NCBI GenBank assembly: GCA_031549115.1
Contig: JAVBQJ010000101.1
Coordinates: 1 to 29,119 of the forward strand
Origin: JAVBQJ01 sp031549115
GTDB taxonomy: Bacteria > Verrucomicrobiota > Lentisphaeria > Victivallales > Victivallaceae
Length of the DNA stretch: 29,119 nt
Direction of reading: 5' to 3'
Positions 14,225 to 22,758 of this stretch are shown here, piece after piece. Every line of letters starts with the position of its first letter. The first letter of the stretch is position 1. Below the pieces are notes generated by a model. The model searched no databases and was not told the origin of the DNA. It saw only the letters and a program-made list of their open reading frames with translations. Both the position numbers and the translations under genes were made by a program.

Positions 14225-17200
14225 ATGACGAAATGGATTATGGCGGGAATGCTGCTGCTGAGCCCGATGCTGCTCCGGGCGGAGCGGACGGTTTTCGCCG
14301 CGGATTTCAAAAACGGTTTCAAACCGCTGGTTGCCGCCGATTCCGGGCGGGAACCGGAGACCGATGCCGATAAGGCGCTGGAGCGTACTTCGGCCGAGTT
14401 TCAGGAGCTGGTGATCGGCGTGGGCCCGGACGGCAAGCGCTACGGCTACCGTTACCGGGCGCTCGAAGGACTTTCGACGCAAGAGGGGACGATCGCCTTT
14501 TACCTGACGCTGAAGGATTGGGCGGGAGATGACAACGGGCCGTTCCGGATATTTTTCTCCGCCGATTCCGATGCCCGGGAGAATCTGTACATCTACCGTT
14601 TCCAGGGTGACAATCATCTGCGTTTCCTGATGGGGCAGCATATGGAGTGGGATGTCGTCAAGGTTCCCATGGACAGTTGGACAGCCAACGAAAGCTACCA
14701 TGTGGCCTGCGTCTGGAAACCCGGTTACATGTATGTGTATATCGATGGACAACTGGCCGGCGTATTGCAGGCGGCGGAGCGGCTGAACGGGCGTATGCAG
14801 GACTTTACCCTCGGTTGGGCGAAGTGGGACAATGAAAAGGGGCTGAGCCGTGTGGGCGACGTCCGGATTTACGATTATGCGCTGACTGCCGAGGAGATCG
14901 CCGACCGCTTTCCGGTGCGGGGGCTGGAACGCAAACAGACGGCGGTGCGCGAACCGATGGTGTGCAAGTTCGTCTATACCGACATTCCGGCGCAGCAGTT
15001 CCATGCGATGATGTTTTCGACGTTGCCGCCGTCGCGGCGGGGAAGCCTGCGCATTGACTTCATGCCGCGTCACACCGAGGTCGTGTTTGAAAAAAGAATT
15101 GATCCGGTGGTTCGGGATTCGGCCGCCGGTTCCGCGCCGGTGCTGTCGGCCGATGCCGTATGGGATTCGGAAGAGGCGATTTTCGATGCCGCCTGCGGCA
15201 TTGCGGAACTTCCCGAGGGGAATTATACGGTCACCGTGACGCACCTGCTCGACGGCGCCGAAACCGTGGTTGCCGAGGAGGAGTACGTCAAATACGACAA
15301 GGCGCCGTGGGACGGTTATACCGGGGGGGCCGAACGCAGTGTTCCGGCGCCGTGGACGCCGGTGGCGGCGGATGATTCCGGGGCGTCCTGCTGGGCGCGG
15401 CAGTTCGAGTTTACCGGAGGGCCATTGTTCGGCAGCATTACCGCGCTGGATCAACCGCTGTTTTTCCGGGCGCCGGAATTGCGGGTCAACGGCACGGCGT
15501 TGGAAAAGGTGGAAACCGAACTGGTGGCCAACGATGGTGTCAGCGCCCGGTTCCGGCAGAGTGGATCGGTTGCGGGGGTCCGTTTCGACTTCGATATCGA
15601 GGTCGAATTCGACGGGTTGGTGAATGTGGCGCTGCAATACCGGCCGGAACACGCCGGAATTACGGTGGAAACTATGGAGCTGGATTTTTTCCCTACCCGG
15701 GAAAATTCCGAATTCCTGTATCCGAATCATTTCCGCGGCGAGTCCCGGGATATCGGCCGGATGCACGACAAGGTCTGGAGCAAAAATCTCTATGAAATCC
15801 CGACCTTCTGGCTGGGCGGCAACGAGGTCGGTTTCAACTTCGTCGCCGAGACGCTGGCGGGCTGGCATGTCCGGAACGAGGCCGCGACGGTCGAAGTGGC
15901 GCCGGCAGAGGAGGGGCGCCGGGTCCGTTTCCCATTGGTGGATACGCCGTTGGCGCTGGAGGGGGAGCGCAAGCTCGAATTCGCGTTTCAGATCACGCCG
16001 ACCAAGCCGTACCGGCCGTTGCGGCGGCTGCGGGCGGACAAATTCAAATTTTCTCCATGGGTGTGGGCCCGTTACTTCGATACGCCGCGTGGCAACGAAA
16101 TCAACCGGGAGATTTTCCTGACCGAGGAACGGGAATTTCCGGGTCGGGAATCGTTTCCGTACATGAGTTACAAGGGGGCATCGCCGTTTTCGCCGGAGTG
16201 GAATTATTACGGCAAGCTGTGGATGCATACGCCGCCGGGGCTGGGAAATTATTTTTTCGATTTCCCGACTGCGACCCGGACGCGCCGCAACCGCGATGGG
16301 TACGTGTACGGCTGCTTCAACGCGCCGTCGTTCATGGACTTCAAGCTGTGGATGTACGGCGATGCGATTCGACAGCATAAGCTGCTGAACAATATGTACT
16401 TCGATCTCGGTAGCGTCGAAGGCTGCGACAACGCGGCGCACGGCTGCGGCTATGTCGACGACTTCGGGCGTACGCATCGGACTTTCCCGTGGCGCAACTT
16501 CCGCGAGTTTGCCAAGCGGGTGTACCGGATGTTGAAGAGTGTCCATCCGGAGGGGGCGGTCAGCGTGCATATGGAGTCGCAGCGGCTGTTTCCGGTGTTG
16601 TCGTTCTGCGACGCCGGCGTCGACGGCGAAGACTTTGTCGCACAGATCATGAGCAAGGGCGAATACGGCGATTACTACGGTTTGTTGACGCCGGAGTGGT
16701 ATCAGGTCAGCTACAATCCGCAGATGTACGGCATCAAAATACTGTATATCCCGCAATTGCTGCGGGTGGTGGCGTTTTCCGGCAACAAATTGAAGTTCGA
16801 CCCCGAGAATCCGGAATGCAGCAGGGCGATCCGCCATATGGCCGGTTATATGCTGGTGCACGACAACGACTTCTTCTGGAGCTGGAACGAGTATGGACGC
16901 GAGGAAGACCTGCTCCAGCAATTCCAGGATGCGTTGGGCTGGGACGAGGAGGTCGAATTCATCCCGTACTGGAATCCGGATTCGCCGGTGCACATCCGGG
17001 GCGAAAAGTTGTTGAGCTCCGCCTTTGTCCGCGGTGACCGGGCGCTGGTGGTCGTAGTCAACGATTCGGCGATAGCTCGCGAGGTGCCGCTCGATGTCGA
17101 CTGGCAACGTCTGATCGGCCGGCAACCCGGCACGATCCTGGATTGCTACACGCCGGAAAATACCATTGCCGCCGGGGCCGCGTTCCCGATGCAGCCGTGG

Positions 17201-17227
17201 GAGACCAAGATATTCCTGGTGGAGTGA
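14225..17227 (+). CDS. Large secreted LamG-containing putative glycoside hydrolase (cassette 2)
   Basis: A 1000-residue exported protein. The signal peptide is MTKWIMAGMLLLSPMLLRA. Residues about 70-230 are a LamG/concanavalin-like domain (SYHVACVWKPGYMYVYIDGQ; the C-terminal signature VRIYDYALTAEEIADRF). Residues about 510-600 contain FWLGGNEVGFNFVAETLAGW and then LEFAFQITPTKPYRPL, the same GH123_N/DUF6067-like module seen in the cassette 1 hydrolase. The C-terminal barrel (about 605-930) has NNMYFD (Asp727) and VDGED (Asp800, Glu802), matching YFD and DGE of cassette 1. Substrate and reaction are unknown. The ATG at 14225 is chosen because GGAG lies eight bases upstream and the signal peptide follows; the open frame extends further upstream only inside the pseudopilin gene. 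Its last 82 bases overlap the convergent GH78-like gene. Confidence 0.78.
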   Translation: MTKWIMAGMLLLSPMLLRAERTVFAADFKNGFKPLVAADSGREPETDADKALERTSAEFQELVIGVGPDGKRYGYRYRALEGLSTQEGTIAFYLTLKDWAGDDNGPFRIFFSADSDARENLYIYRFQGDNHLRFLMGQHMEWDVVKVPMDSWTANESYHVACVWKPGYMYVYIDGQLAGVLQAAERLNGRMQDFTLGWAKWDNEKGLSRVGDVRIYDYALTAEEIADRFPVRGLERKQTAVREPMVCKFVYTDIPAQQFHAMMFSTLPPSRRGSLRIDFMPRHTEVVFEKRIDPVVRDSAAGSAPVLSADAVWDSEEAIFDAACGIAELPEGNYTVTVTHLLDGAETVVAEEEYVKYDKAPWDGYTGGAERSVPAPWTPVAADDSGASCWARQFEFTGGPLFGSITALDQPLFFRAPELRVNGTALEKVETELVANDGVSARFRQSGSVAGVRFDFDIEVEFDGLVNVALQYRPEHAGITVETMELDFFPTRENSEFLYPNHFRGESRDIGRMHDKVWSKNLYEIPTFWLGGNEVGFNFVAETLAGWHVRNEAATVEVAPAEEGRRVRFPLVDTPLALEGERKLEFAFQITPTKPYRPLRRLRADKFKFSPWVWARYFDTPRGNEINREIFLTEEREFPGRESFPYMSYKGASPFSPEWNYYGKLWMHTPPGLGNYFFDFPTATRTRRNRDGYVYGCFNAPSFMDFKLWMYGDAIRQHKLLNNMYFDLGSVEGCDNAAHGCGYVDDFGRTHRTFPWRNFREFAKRVYRMLKSVHPEGAVSVHMESQRLFPVLSFCDAGVDGEDFVAQIMSKGEYGDYYGLLTPEWYQVSYNPQMYGIKILYIPQLLRVVAFSGNKLKFDPENPECSRAIRHMAGYMLVHDNDFFWSWNEYGREEDLLQQFQDALGWDEEVEFIPYWNPDSPVHIRGEKLLSSAFVRGDRALVVVVNDSAIAREVPLDVDWQRLIGRQPGTILDCYTPENTIAAGAAFPMQPWETKIFLVE

Positions 17228-18756
17228 AGCATGTCACTGCGTAGGAAGAAGCCCGGCGTACCCGACCAGGCATGGCAGGCGCTGTTGAGGCGCGGATCAC
17301 CGTAAGGGGAAAATTCCGGGTCGTCGGGGTGGAACACCTCCCAGAAGGTATCGGCGCCGTATTCGACCATTTTTCCCCAGTAGCTCCGGATCAGGTCGAA
17401 TGCGGCGTCTCTGTCGCCGCACCGCATTTGCGCCTCCACCAGGTAATGGTTGAGGTAGGGCGACACCGGCGGCCGCGCTTCCGGTTGGAGTGCGAGCCGC
17501 CGCAATGCCGCGATGCCTTCGGCGGCGGTGAATACGCCGGAGAGAATGCCCCAGATTTGCGACGCGGCGGAAAGCTGGGGCTCCGGCCCCGAAAGCAAAA
17601 GACCGGTGGCGGGATCCAGGAATTCATTCCGGACCGCCGCCGTCAGCTGCAGGTATTCGGCCCGCAATGCCGCCGCTTCGGTTTGGTTCCCGGTTTGCTT
17701 CGCCAATGCCAGCAGCGCTTTCAAGGCAAAAAGATAAACGCCGTGGAATGACGCCCGGTTATCCAGTTCGCAATCGTGTTCGACGAAGGCCCACTGCGAT
17801 TCGATGGCGTTCCAGTCGCGAAAGATGCCGTCGGTATCCCGATGCGGGCGCAGCCGCCGCAATTGGTGGAGCGCGAGATCGAATAGCTCGGTTCCCAATC
17901 CGGTATTTCCGGAGAAGCGACAGTGCTCCTCCAGCAATACCGCGAACAGCAGCGAATAGGTGATGGTGTTGCAGCCGCGCACCGGCTGCGGCGTCAGATG
18001 CACGCACCCCGGAATCACGCCGTCGGCGTCGGCGCAGCCGGCAAAGAGGCGGATGCCGCGCTCCACCAGGTCGAAACGCCGGTAGGTCACCTGATTGACC
18101 AGCGCCTGCAGCCGCAGGTCGCCGAGCCACAAACGCCGGTCGCGCTTCGGCCCGTCTTCGAATACCGACTGCATGCAGTTGCGCAGCGTCCGGACGCTGA
18201 TTTCATCGATCCGCCGCAGCAGCGGATCGGAAAAGGGAAGAGGGGGCGCGGGCAGATGCTCCTCCGCTCCTTCGGCGATCAGATGGACATCGGAAATTTC
18301 CAGCGCAAACGGCGCCGCCACCACTTCAATGGCGATATAGCGGCAGCTGCAGCGGCGGCGCAGGCGGATTTCGGCGGGCAGGCTTTCGAGATGGATGATT
18401 TCATCCTGCAGCCAGGCGCGGCTCAGCAGGCCGCAACAGGTGTCCGGATCCTCGACCACCTCCCGCGGCCATTCGCCGGCGACGATCCGGAGCCGGACCG
18501 GGGAATCCATGATCCCGGAGCCGGAAACCCGGAAACCGATCCGGCCCACCGCCGATTCCCCCAGGTCGAAAATCCGCTTTTGATTCGGCGCCAACGCGGC
18601 CGAAACGGCCTGGGGAGCCATACGGACCCCCTGCCAGACGCCGGGATCGTCGACCGGTTGTACAATACGGTTGCCGTCGATGCGCCAGTGGCACAGCTGC
18701 GGCGTCAATGCTTCGGCGCGCGCCAGATGGGCGGCCGGATTCCAGTTCGGTTTCAT
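17146..18756 (-). CDS. GH78-like (alpha-L-rhamnosidase-type) protein, cytoplasmic
   Basis: A 536-residue protein without signal peptide. It has an N-terminal beta-sandwich (residues about 55-165) and an (alpha/alpha)6-barrel-like region with family marks: FEDGPKRDRRLWLGD (Asp206), then GADTFWEVFHPDD (Glu473) and CHAWSGTP. These fit the GH78 alpha-L-rhamnosidase group. In classical GH78 the first motif reads RDERxGW, where Glu is the general acid; here it is RDRR, as in a GH78-like subgroup with KRDR, so the acid is uncertain. Glu473 aligns with the general base. The protein ends shortly after the CHAWSGTP motif, so the usual C-terminal beta domain is absent. AGGA precedes the ATG. It lies 58 bases after the DUF4838 gene, and its last 27 codons are antisense to the cassette 2 hydrolase. 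Confidence 0.72.
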   Translation of the reverse strand: MKPNWNPAAHLARAEALTPQLCHWRIDGNRIVQPVDDPGVWQGVRMAPQAVSAALAPNQKRIFDLGESAVGRIGFRVSGSGIMDSPVRLRIVAGEWPREVVEDPDTCCGLLSRAWLQDEIIHLESLPAEIRLRRRCSCRYIAIEVVAAPFALEISDVHLIAEGAEEHLPAPPLPFSDPLLRRIDEISVRTLRNCMQSVFEDGPKRDRRLWLGDLRLQALVNQVTYRRFDLVERGIRLFAGCADADGVIPGCVHLTPQPVRGCNTITYSLLFAVLLEEHCRFSGNTGLGTELFDLALHQLRRLRPHRDTDGIFRDWNAIESQWAFVEHDCELDNRASFHGVYLFALKALLALAKQTGNQTEAAALRAEYLQLTAAVRNEFLDPATGLLLSGPEPQLSAASQIWGILSGVFTAAEGIAALRRLALQPEARPPVSPYLNHYLVEAQMRCGDRDAAFDLIRSYWGKMVEYGADTFWEVFHPDDPEFSPYGDPRLNSACHAWSGTPGFFLRSDMLHSTRNILVSHGCIGNAAPAAMVFSGV

Positions 18757-18814
18757 GGTATCCTGCTTATTGTCCGGTAGGACTTGTGGTGCGGTTCATC
18801 TGAGGAGTTTCGAC

Positions 18815-21043
18815 TCACTCTACCGGGACCAGGACGAGGCGCTCGATGGTGATGGCGGGGCCATCGAATTTGGCGCTGATCCAGAATTCGTAATTCCGCG
18901 CCGGACGCTCCTGAAGCAGCGAAGCCAGCTGGAATTGCACGGCCCAATCTCCGTAGAAGTAGAGATATTCGCTCGGCTCCGGAACCCATTCGCCGACTTT
19001 GTACCAGTGATATCCTGAGTCGGTTTTATCCGGTTCAATTACGCCGGCGGCGGCGGTCAGCTGCCGGTCTGGAATGTAGCGACCGAAAGGCAGTATGGCA
19101 GAACCGTCAACCTTGCGGGACACCACGTAGGCCGATTCGGCTTCCGGGTCGCCGGTGACTTGCACGCCATAGTACAACTGGGTTTCATTGGCCGGGAAAT
19201 CCAGATATTCGGAACCCTCGAAACGCGCCGGCGGCCGGTGCGGTGCGTAGGTGACGTCGACCACCGCGGCATATTCGGCTTCCGCCAGAGCCCGTGACGC
19301 GGCGGCGCGTTCCGGCAGCAGCAGCCGGTCGATTTCAACAAGCCAGGTTGCGCGCGCCCGTTCGGCCATCTGCTTCTGGTCGAGCCGGAAGTCGGCGATG
19401 TCGTGTCCGGCGCCGACAAATTCGTTGGCGAGGCGGTTGTAGTTCAAAGTACAGATACGGTCGAGATTCAAACGGGCGCGCCGGACCCGGCGCAGCAATT
19501 CCGGTTGACGCGACACCAGTGTTTCGGCATCGTCGAACAACTGTTGCATTTGTACCGCGTTGCTCCAGTTGATATGCGTGTATTCGGAAGCGGTGGCAAA
19601 CCAGCCGATCCGGCTCGGGGTATCCTGACAGGCCTGCCGCAGCAGCCGGCGGTATTCCGCCATCCGCGGCGCGGCGGCTCCGAAGTAACCGGTCAGAAAT
19701 TCCTGCCGCAGCGCTTCGGCGTCCTGGTACGGGTCCTCCATCAGACGGCTTTCGAGCCAGACATTCGGGGCATACCAATCGGCGCATTCAGCCACTTCAT
19801 GCTCGAAAAACAGATATTTTACCCGGTTATCGGCATAGAGTTTCATATTTTCGGGCAGCGCGTATTCATGCGGATAAGGGCCGTTGGGGGTCTCAAAGGT
19901 GATGGAGTAATCCCAGATGCCGAGCCGCGGCGCGATTGCCGACCATTGCTCCAGGAGGTCGCGGAAACTGCGATTCTCTGGCGCGGTCAGCGGCTGCGCC
20001 TGGTTGGTTTCGGTATCGCACAGGACGATCAGGAGATTGTCGGCCGGACGCAGATGCGCCGGAGGAACTTCGGTATCGTAGTACGCCAGTGTCGACAGCA
20101 GCAGCCCGGGACGGAATTCCGCCAGTTTGGCCGCGATTTCGTTCAATGTTTCCAGCATGGGGCCCATGCCGGAATTTTCCCGCTCGACGATGGCATGACA
20201 CTCCGCGCATTGGCAGGGACTTTTGCAATCGTTCATCGACAGGCTGTAAATATCCGGCGGTGGCGCTCCGGCAGCGGCGGCGCTCTGTTCGTCTTCCAGA
20301 ATGCGCTTCTGCAATCGTTCATATAATGCCAGCCGCATCGCCCGGTTGCTGTGACATAGTTGCGACTGCGGACCGGCGACCCGTTGACCGTTGATCAGCG
20401 CGTAGTATTCCGGATGATCGGCGAAATAATCCGCCTCCGGCAGATACATGTGGAATGTATGCACGAAGTACGGGCCGCCGTAACGCAATTGGCCGCCGAA
20501 TTCGACGGTGATTCCGCGTTCGCCGTCGCGGTTCAACCGGCGCCGGGCGCAGAATCGGCCGCCGTCCGGCAAAAGATTGCTCCAGCTGCGGTAGACTTCC
20601 CGCTGCCGGAAAAAGGGGCGCCCGGAACGTTGCAATTGTGGCAGAGCCGGCGCTTCATGACGCGGCACGGTCTCTTCGCCGGGGGCCCACCAGCGGATTC
20701 CGAGCTCGCCTTCGAGAAAATGATAAACCGCATACAATGTACCGCGTTCACCGCCGCCGAGCAATGCGATGTCGCCGCCTTCGGAACGGATGATCCACGC
20801 TTCGTCTTCGAGCTTGGCGGCGTCGATACCGAGATGACGTGAAAAATCGCTGTCGCCGAGGTGGAATACCACTTCCGGGGAGCCGTCCACTGTCAGCTTG
20901 CCGCCGGTGGCGGCGTCGAGGTAGTGTTCGAGCTCCTGCTTGGCGGTGAGTTCGGCAGGGGAGGGGGCTTCCGGCAGCCGGATTTGCCAGGCCGCCAGCG
21001 GCAGCACCCACATGCAGATCGTACAGAGCACGCTTCGGATCAT
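18815..21043 (-). CDS. Exported DUF4838 protein (alpha-glucuronidase-like)
   Basis: A 742-residue exported protein. The signal peptide is MIRSVLCTICMWVLPLAAW. Residues about 25-130 form an alpha/beta domain like the N-terminus of GH67/GH20 enzymes (LTAKQELEHYLDAATGG; RGTLYAVYHFLEGELGIRWW). The DUF4838 core follows, with the Cys cluster SMNDCKSPCQCAECHAI and LAYYDTEVPP. The last 150 residues look like an extra beta-sandwich. DUF4838 proteins lie in polysaccharide-use loci, but their reaction is not well established. The ATG at 21043 is used because AAGGA lies nine bases before it and the signal peptide follows. Only four bases separate it from the pseudopilin stop, so translation is probably coupled. 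Confidence 0.82.
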   Translation of the reverse strand: MIRSVLCTICMWVLPLAAWQIRLPEAPSPAELTAKQELEHYLDAATGGKLTVDGSPEVVFHLGDSDFSRHLGIDAAKLEDEAWIIRSEGGDIALLGGGERGTLYAVYHFLEGELGIRWWAPGEETVPRHEAPALPQLQRSGRPFFRQREVYRSWSNLLPDGGRFCARRRLNRDGERGITVEFGGQLRYGGPYFVHTFHMYLPEADYFADHPEYYALINGQRVAGPQSQLCHSNRAMRLALYERLQKRILEDEQSAAAAGAPPPDIYSLSMNDCKSPCQCAECHAIVERENSGMGPMLETLNEIAAKLAEFRPGLLLSTLAYYDTEVPPAHLRPADNLLIVLCDTETNQAQPLTAPENRSFRDLLEQWSAIAPRLGIWDYSITFETPNGPYPHEYALPENMKLYADNRVKYLFFEHEVAECADWYAPNVWLESRLMEDPYQDAEALRQEFLTGYFGAAAPRMAEYRRLLRQACQDTPSRIGWFATASEYTHINWSNAVQMQQLFDDAETLVSRQPELLRRVRRARLNLDRICTLNYNRLANEFVGAGHDIADFRLDQKQMAERARATWLVEIDRLLLPERAAASRALAEAEYAAVVDVTYAPHRPPARFEGSEYLDFPANETQLYYGVQVTGDPEAESAYVVSRKVDGSAILPFGRYIPDRQLTAAAGVIEPDKTDSGYHWYKVGEWVPEPSEYLYFYGDWAVQFQLASLLQERPARNYEFWISAKFDGPAITIERLVLVPVE

Positions 21044-21047
21044 GGTG

Positions 21048-21767
21048 TCAATCCTTGATTTTGGTATTGGTGAAATTCTGATCCCAGATCCATAACGGGG
21101 ACAGCGGCAGGTCTTTGAGTTCGCCGGATGAATTGGCGCCGACATGTCCGTCCGCGAACATCGCGTTCGCCCGCTGGTTGTGGGCCAGGTGGAAGCTGCC
21201 GTAGCCGGCGGCGTGGAAGTAACCGAACGTACTCTGACTGGTGCCGTTCCACGAATCCGCCAGGAGAAACAGCCGGACCGGGTCCTTGACTTTGGTGATG
21301 TGCCAGGAGTAATAGCCGCCGCCGGCGCTCAGAATATCCGGCTCGGCGGCGTTGCCGTTGAATACCGGTGCGAAGTAGGCTTCGCTGACCCGGCCATTGA
21401 GAGTTGCAGTATCATTTTTGATCGTCGGACAGTGCATGATCGAATAGCGGTCGTCGGACGAAATATAGCCGCATTCCAGCAGCGGAATCGAGGCCCGGTC
21501 GGCGTTGGTGTAATTCGCAGTCGGAGAGCTGTAGATGTTGGTCCAGTGCAGCAGGGTATTCGTGGTGGTATAATACACGCAGACGGCATCGTTGTTGTCT
21601 CCGGCATACATCTGCATTCCGAGACCGCACTGCTTCAGCTGGCTGACGCACTTGACGGCCTGCGCGGCGGCGCGGGCTTTGCTCAGCGCCGGAAGCAGCA
21701 TACTGGCAAGGATGGCGATGATGGCGATCACGACCAACAGTTCTATGAGTGTGAAATAGCGCTTCAT
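21048..21767 (-). CDS. Pseudopilin-like protein with H-X9-DG motif (cassette 3)
   Basis: A 239-residue member of the same family as the proteins at 6345-7037 and 13501-14211. It begins MKRYFTLIELLVVIAIIAIL and has the H-X9-DG motif at His196 (HNQRANAMFADG). AAAGGAG lies six bases before the ATG, the best ribosome binding site of the three. It is directly upstream of the DUF4838 gene and probably in one transcript with it and the GH78-like gene. The central region has an unrelated sequence, with many Thr, Asn and Tyr, and could be the part that is specific to its partner. Confidence 0.88.
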   Translation of the reverse strand: MKRYFTLIELLVVIAIIAILASMLLPALSKARAAAQAVKCVSQLKQCGLGMQMYAGDNNDAVCVYYTTTNTLLHWTNIYSSPTANYTNADRASIPLLECGYISSDDRYSIMHCPTIKNDTATLNGRVSEAYFAPVFNGNAAEPDILSAGGGYYSWHITKVKDPVRLFLLADSWNGTSQSTFGYFHAAGYGSFHLAHNQRANAMFADGHVGANSSGELKDLPLSPLWIWDQNFTNTKIKD

Positions 21768-21801
21768 GGTGACTCCTTTGGGTTTGCTTTTTATAAATAT
21801 A

Positions 21802-21814
21802 TCGCACTTTGCGA
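21802..21814. promoter_or_regulatory. Short inverted repeat upstream of the cassette 3 pseudopilin
   Basis: TCGCA-CTT-TGCGA, a perfect 5-bp inverted repeat, lies 34 bases before the pseudopilin start and next to the AT-rich box TATATT on the minus strand. It may be an operator or a small hairpin in the leader. No well-spaced -35 box is visible. Confidence 0.3.
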
Positions 21815-21865
21815 ATGGGGACCGGGAAAATCAGATTAAAACAGCCTTTTTACATGAGAATGTGC

Positions 21866-22651
21866 TTATGCCTGCAGCGACAGCAAGTAGTTGCGGGCGT
21901 AATGGACGGCTTCAATGTCGCGGTCGCACATGCAGCTGGCCAGAATTACCGCTCCGGCGATCTTTTTGTCATGGAAAAGTTCTTCCGCCGCGGCGAATTG
22001 CGCAGCCATCTGGTCGACCGTAAGCGCCTTCCGGTTGCCGAAATCCCACATGTAAATGCCGAAGTAAATCCGGTGATCCGGCGCCAGTTGCCGCAGGGTT
22101 TCGACATTGCGCCGCTGGTCGCCGATGTGTTCGCCGAACCAGGTCCAGAAGTTGAGCGCGTCCAGATACGGCAGGTGCGAAGAAAGGCGCCGGTCGAGCT
22201 GCCCCTCGTAAACCACGGCCCAGGCTTCCAGGCGGTTGCGGTCCAGCAAACGGCGCATTTGCTGCATTTCCGCGACATTCAATCGCGGTTCGGTGAATGA
22301 CGGCATATCGTCGGGGGGGAAAAAGTCGTCCAGCATGATTCCGGAAATCTCCGGATGGACGGCTTTCATCGTGAGAATCTGTTCCAGGTCGTCAAAGGGA
22401 GTGCTGCGGCTGCTGAAATCGCCGATCACCGACCAGAGCACTTGATCCAGGCCGGCGAGCTCTTTCATGTGTTCGGGGTAATCGGCGGTTTCGGGGCGGC
22501 TGTCGGAGCGCACCATGATACCTTTGCCGAGTCCGAGCGAGCGGGCGGCGGCGCCCGGAGCGATGGTGGAATTTTCCAGGGCCTCGCCCCAGTTGCGGCC
22601 GGAAAAACTGCCTGCCGGATGGCACCAGAGCCAGAAATCGCTTCGCTTCAT
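21866..22651 (-). CDS. TIM-barrel-like protein of unknown function (cassette 3)
   Basis: A 261-residue soluble protein with no signal peptide. I do not recognise the family. The pattern of short hydrophobic strands followed by helices suits a TIM barrel: SGIMLDDFF, EAWAVVYEGQ, DALNFWTWFGE, RIYFGIYMWDFG and AGAVILASCMCDRD. The acidic residues at strand ends (DD in MLDDFF, E in VVYEG, D in MWDFG) resemble glycosidase active sites. The ATG at 22651 has AAGGA upstream. It is divergent from the AraC gene and 98 bases ahead of the pseudopilin, so it may be the first gene of that operon and a target of the AraC protein. A cytoplasmic glycosidase or sugar isomerase are possibilities, not conclusions. 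Confidence 0.65.
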   Translation of the reverse strand: MKRSDFWLWCHPAGSFSGRNWGEALENSTIAPGAAARSLGLGKGIMVRSDSRPETADYPEHMKELAGLDQVLWSVIGDFSSRSTPFDDLEQILTMKAVHPEISGIMLDDFFPPDDMPSFTEPRLNVAEMQQMRRLLDRNRLEAWAVVYEGQLDRRLSSHLPYLDALNFWTWFGEHIGDQRRNVETLRQLAPDHRIYFGIYMWDFGNRKALTVDQMAAQFAAAEELFHDKKIAGAVILASCMCDRDIEAVHYARNYLLSLQA

Positions 22652-22679
22652 GTATGATATCCTTTCTGTTATATTAATA

Positions 22680-22685
22680 AGTATA
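22680..22685 (-). promoter_or_regulatory. Candidate -10 box for the gene at 21866-22651
   Basis: TATACT on the minus strand, 28 bases before the start codon. No good -35 hexamer is found at 16-18 bases, which would suit a promoter that needs the divergent AraC protein as activator. Confidence 0.35.
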
Positions 22686-22706
22686 GCGAAAAAATGATAA
22701 TAAACC

Positions 22707-22735
22707 TTGAAAAATCGATCAAAAAAGTGTATTTT
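22707..22735 (+). promoter_or_regulatory. Candidate promoter of the araC-type gene
   Basis: TTGAAA (22707-22712), 17 bases, TATTTT (22730-22735). The matches are 5/6 and 4/6. The start site would be near 22742, giving a very short leader that still contains the GGAGGAGG site. Confidence 0.45.
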
Positions 22736-22758
22736 AGTGACAAATCATTGGAGGAGGT

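Noticed and set aside
14219..17125. A 968-codon open frame on the minus strand, antisense to the cassette 2 hydrolase
   Set aside because: It is the mirror of a well-supported gene with signal peptide, LamG and barrel motifs. High GC content with strong third-position bias makes long stop-free antisense frames. No domain or ribosome binding site supports it.
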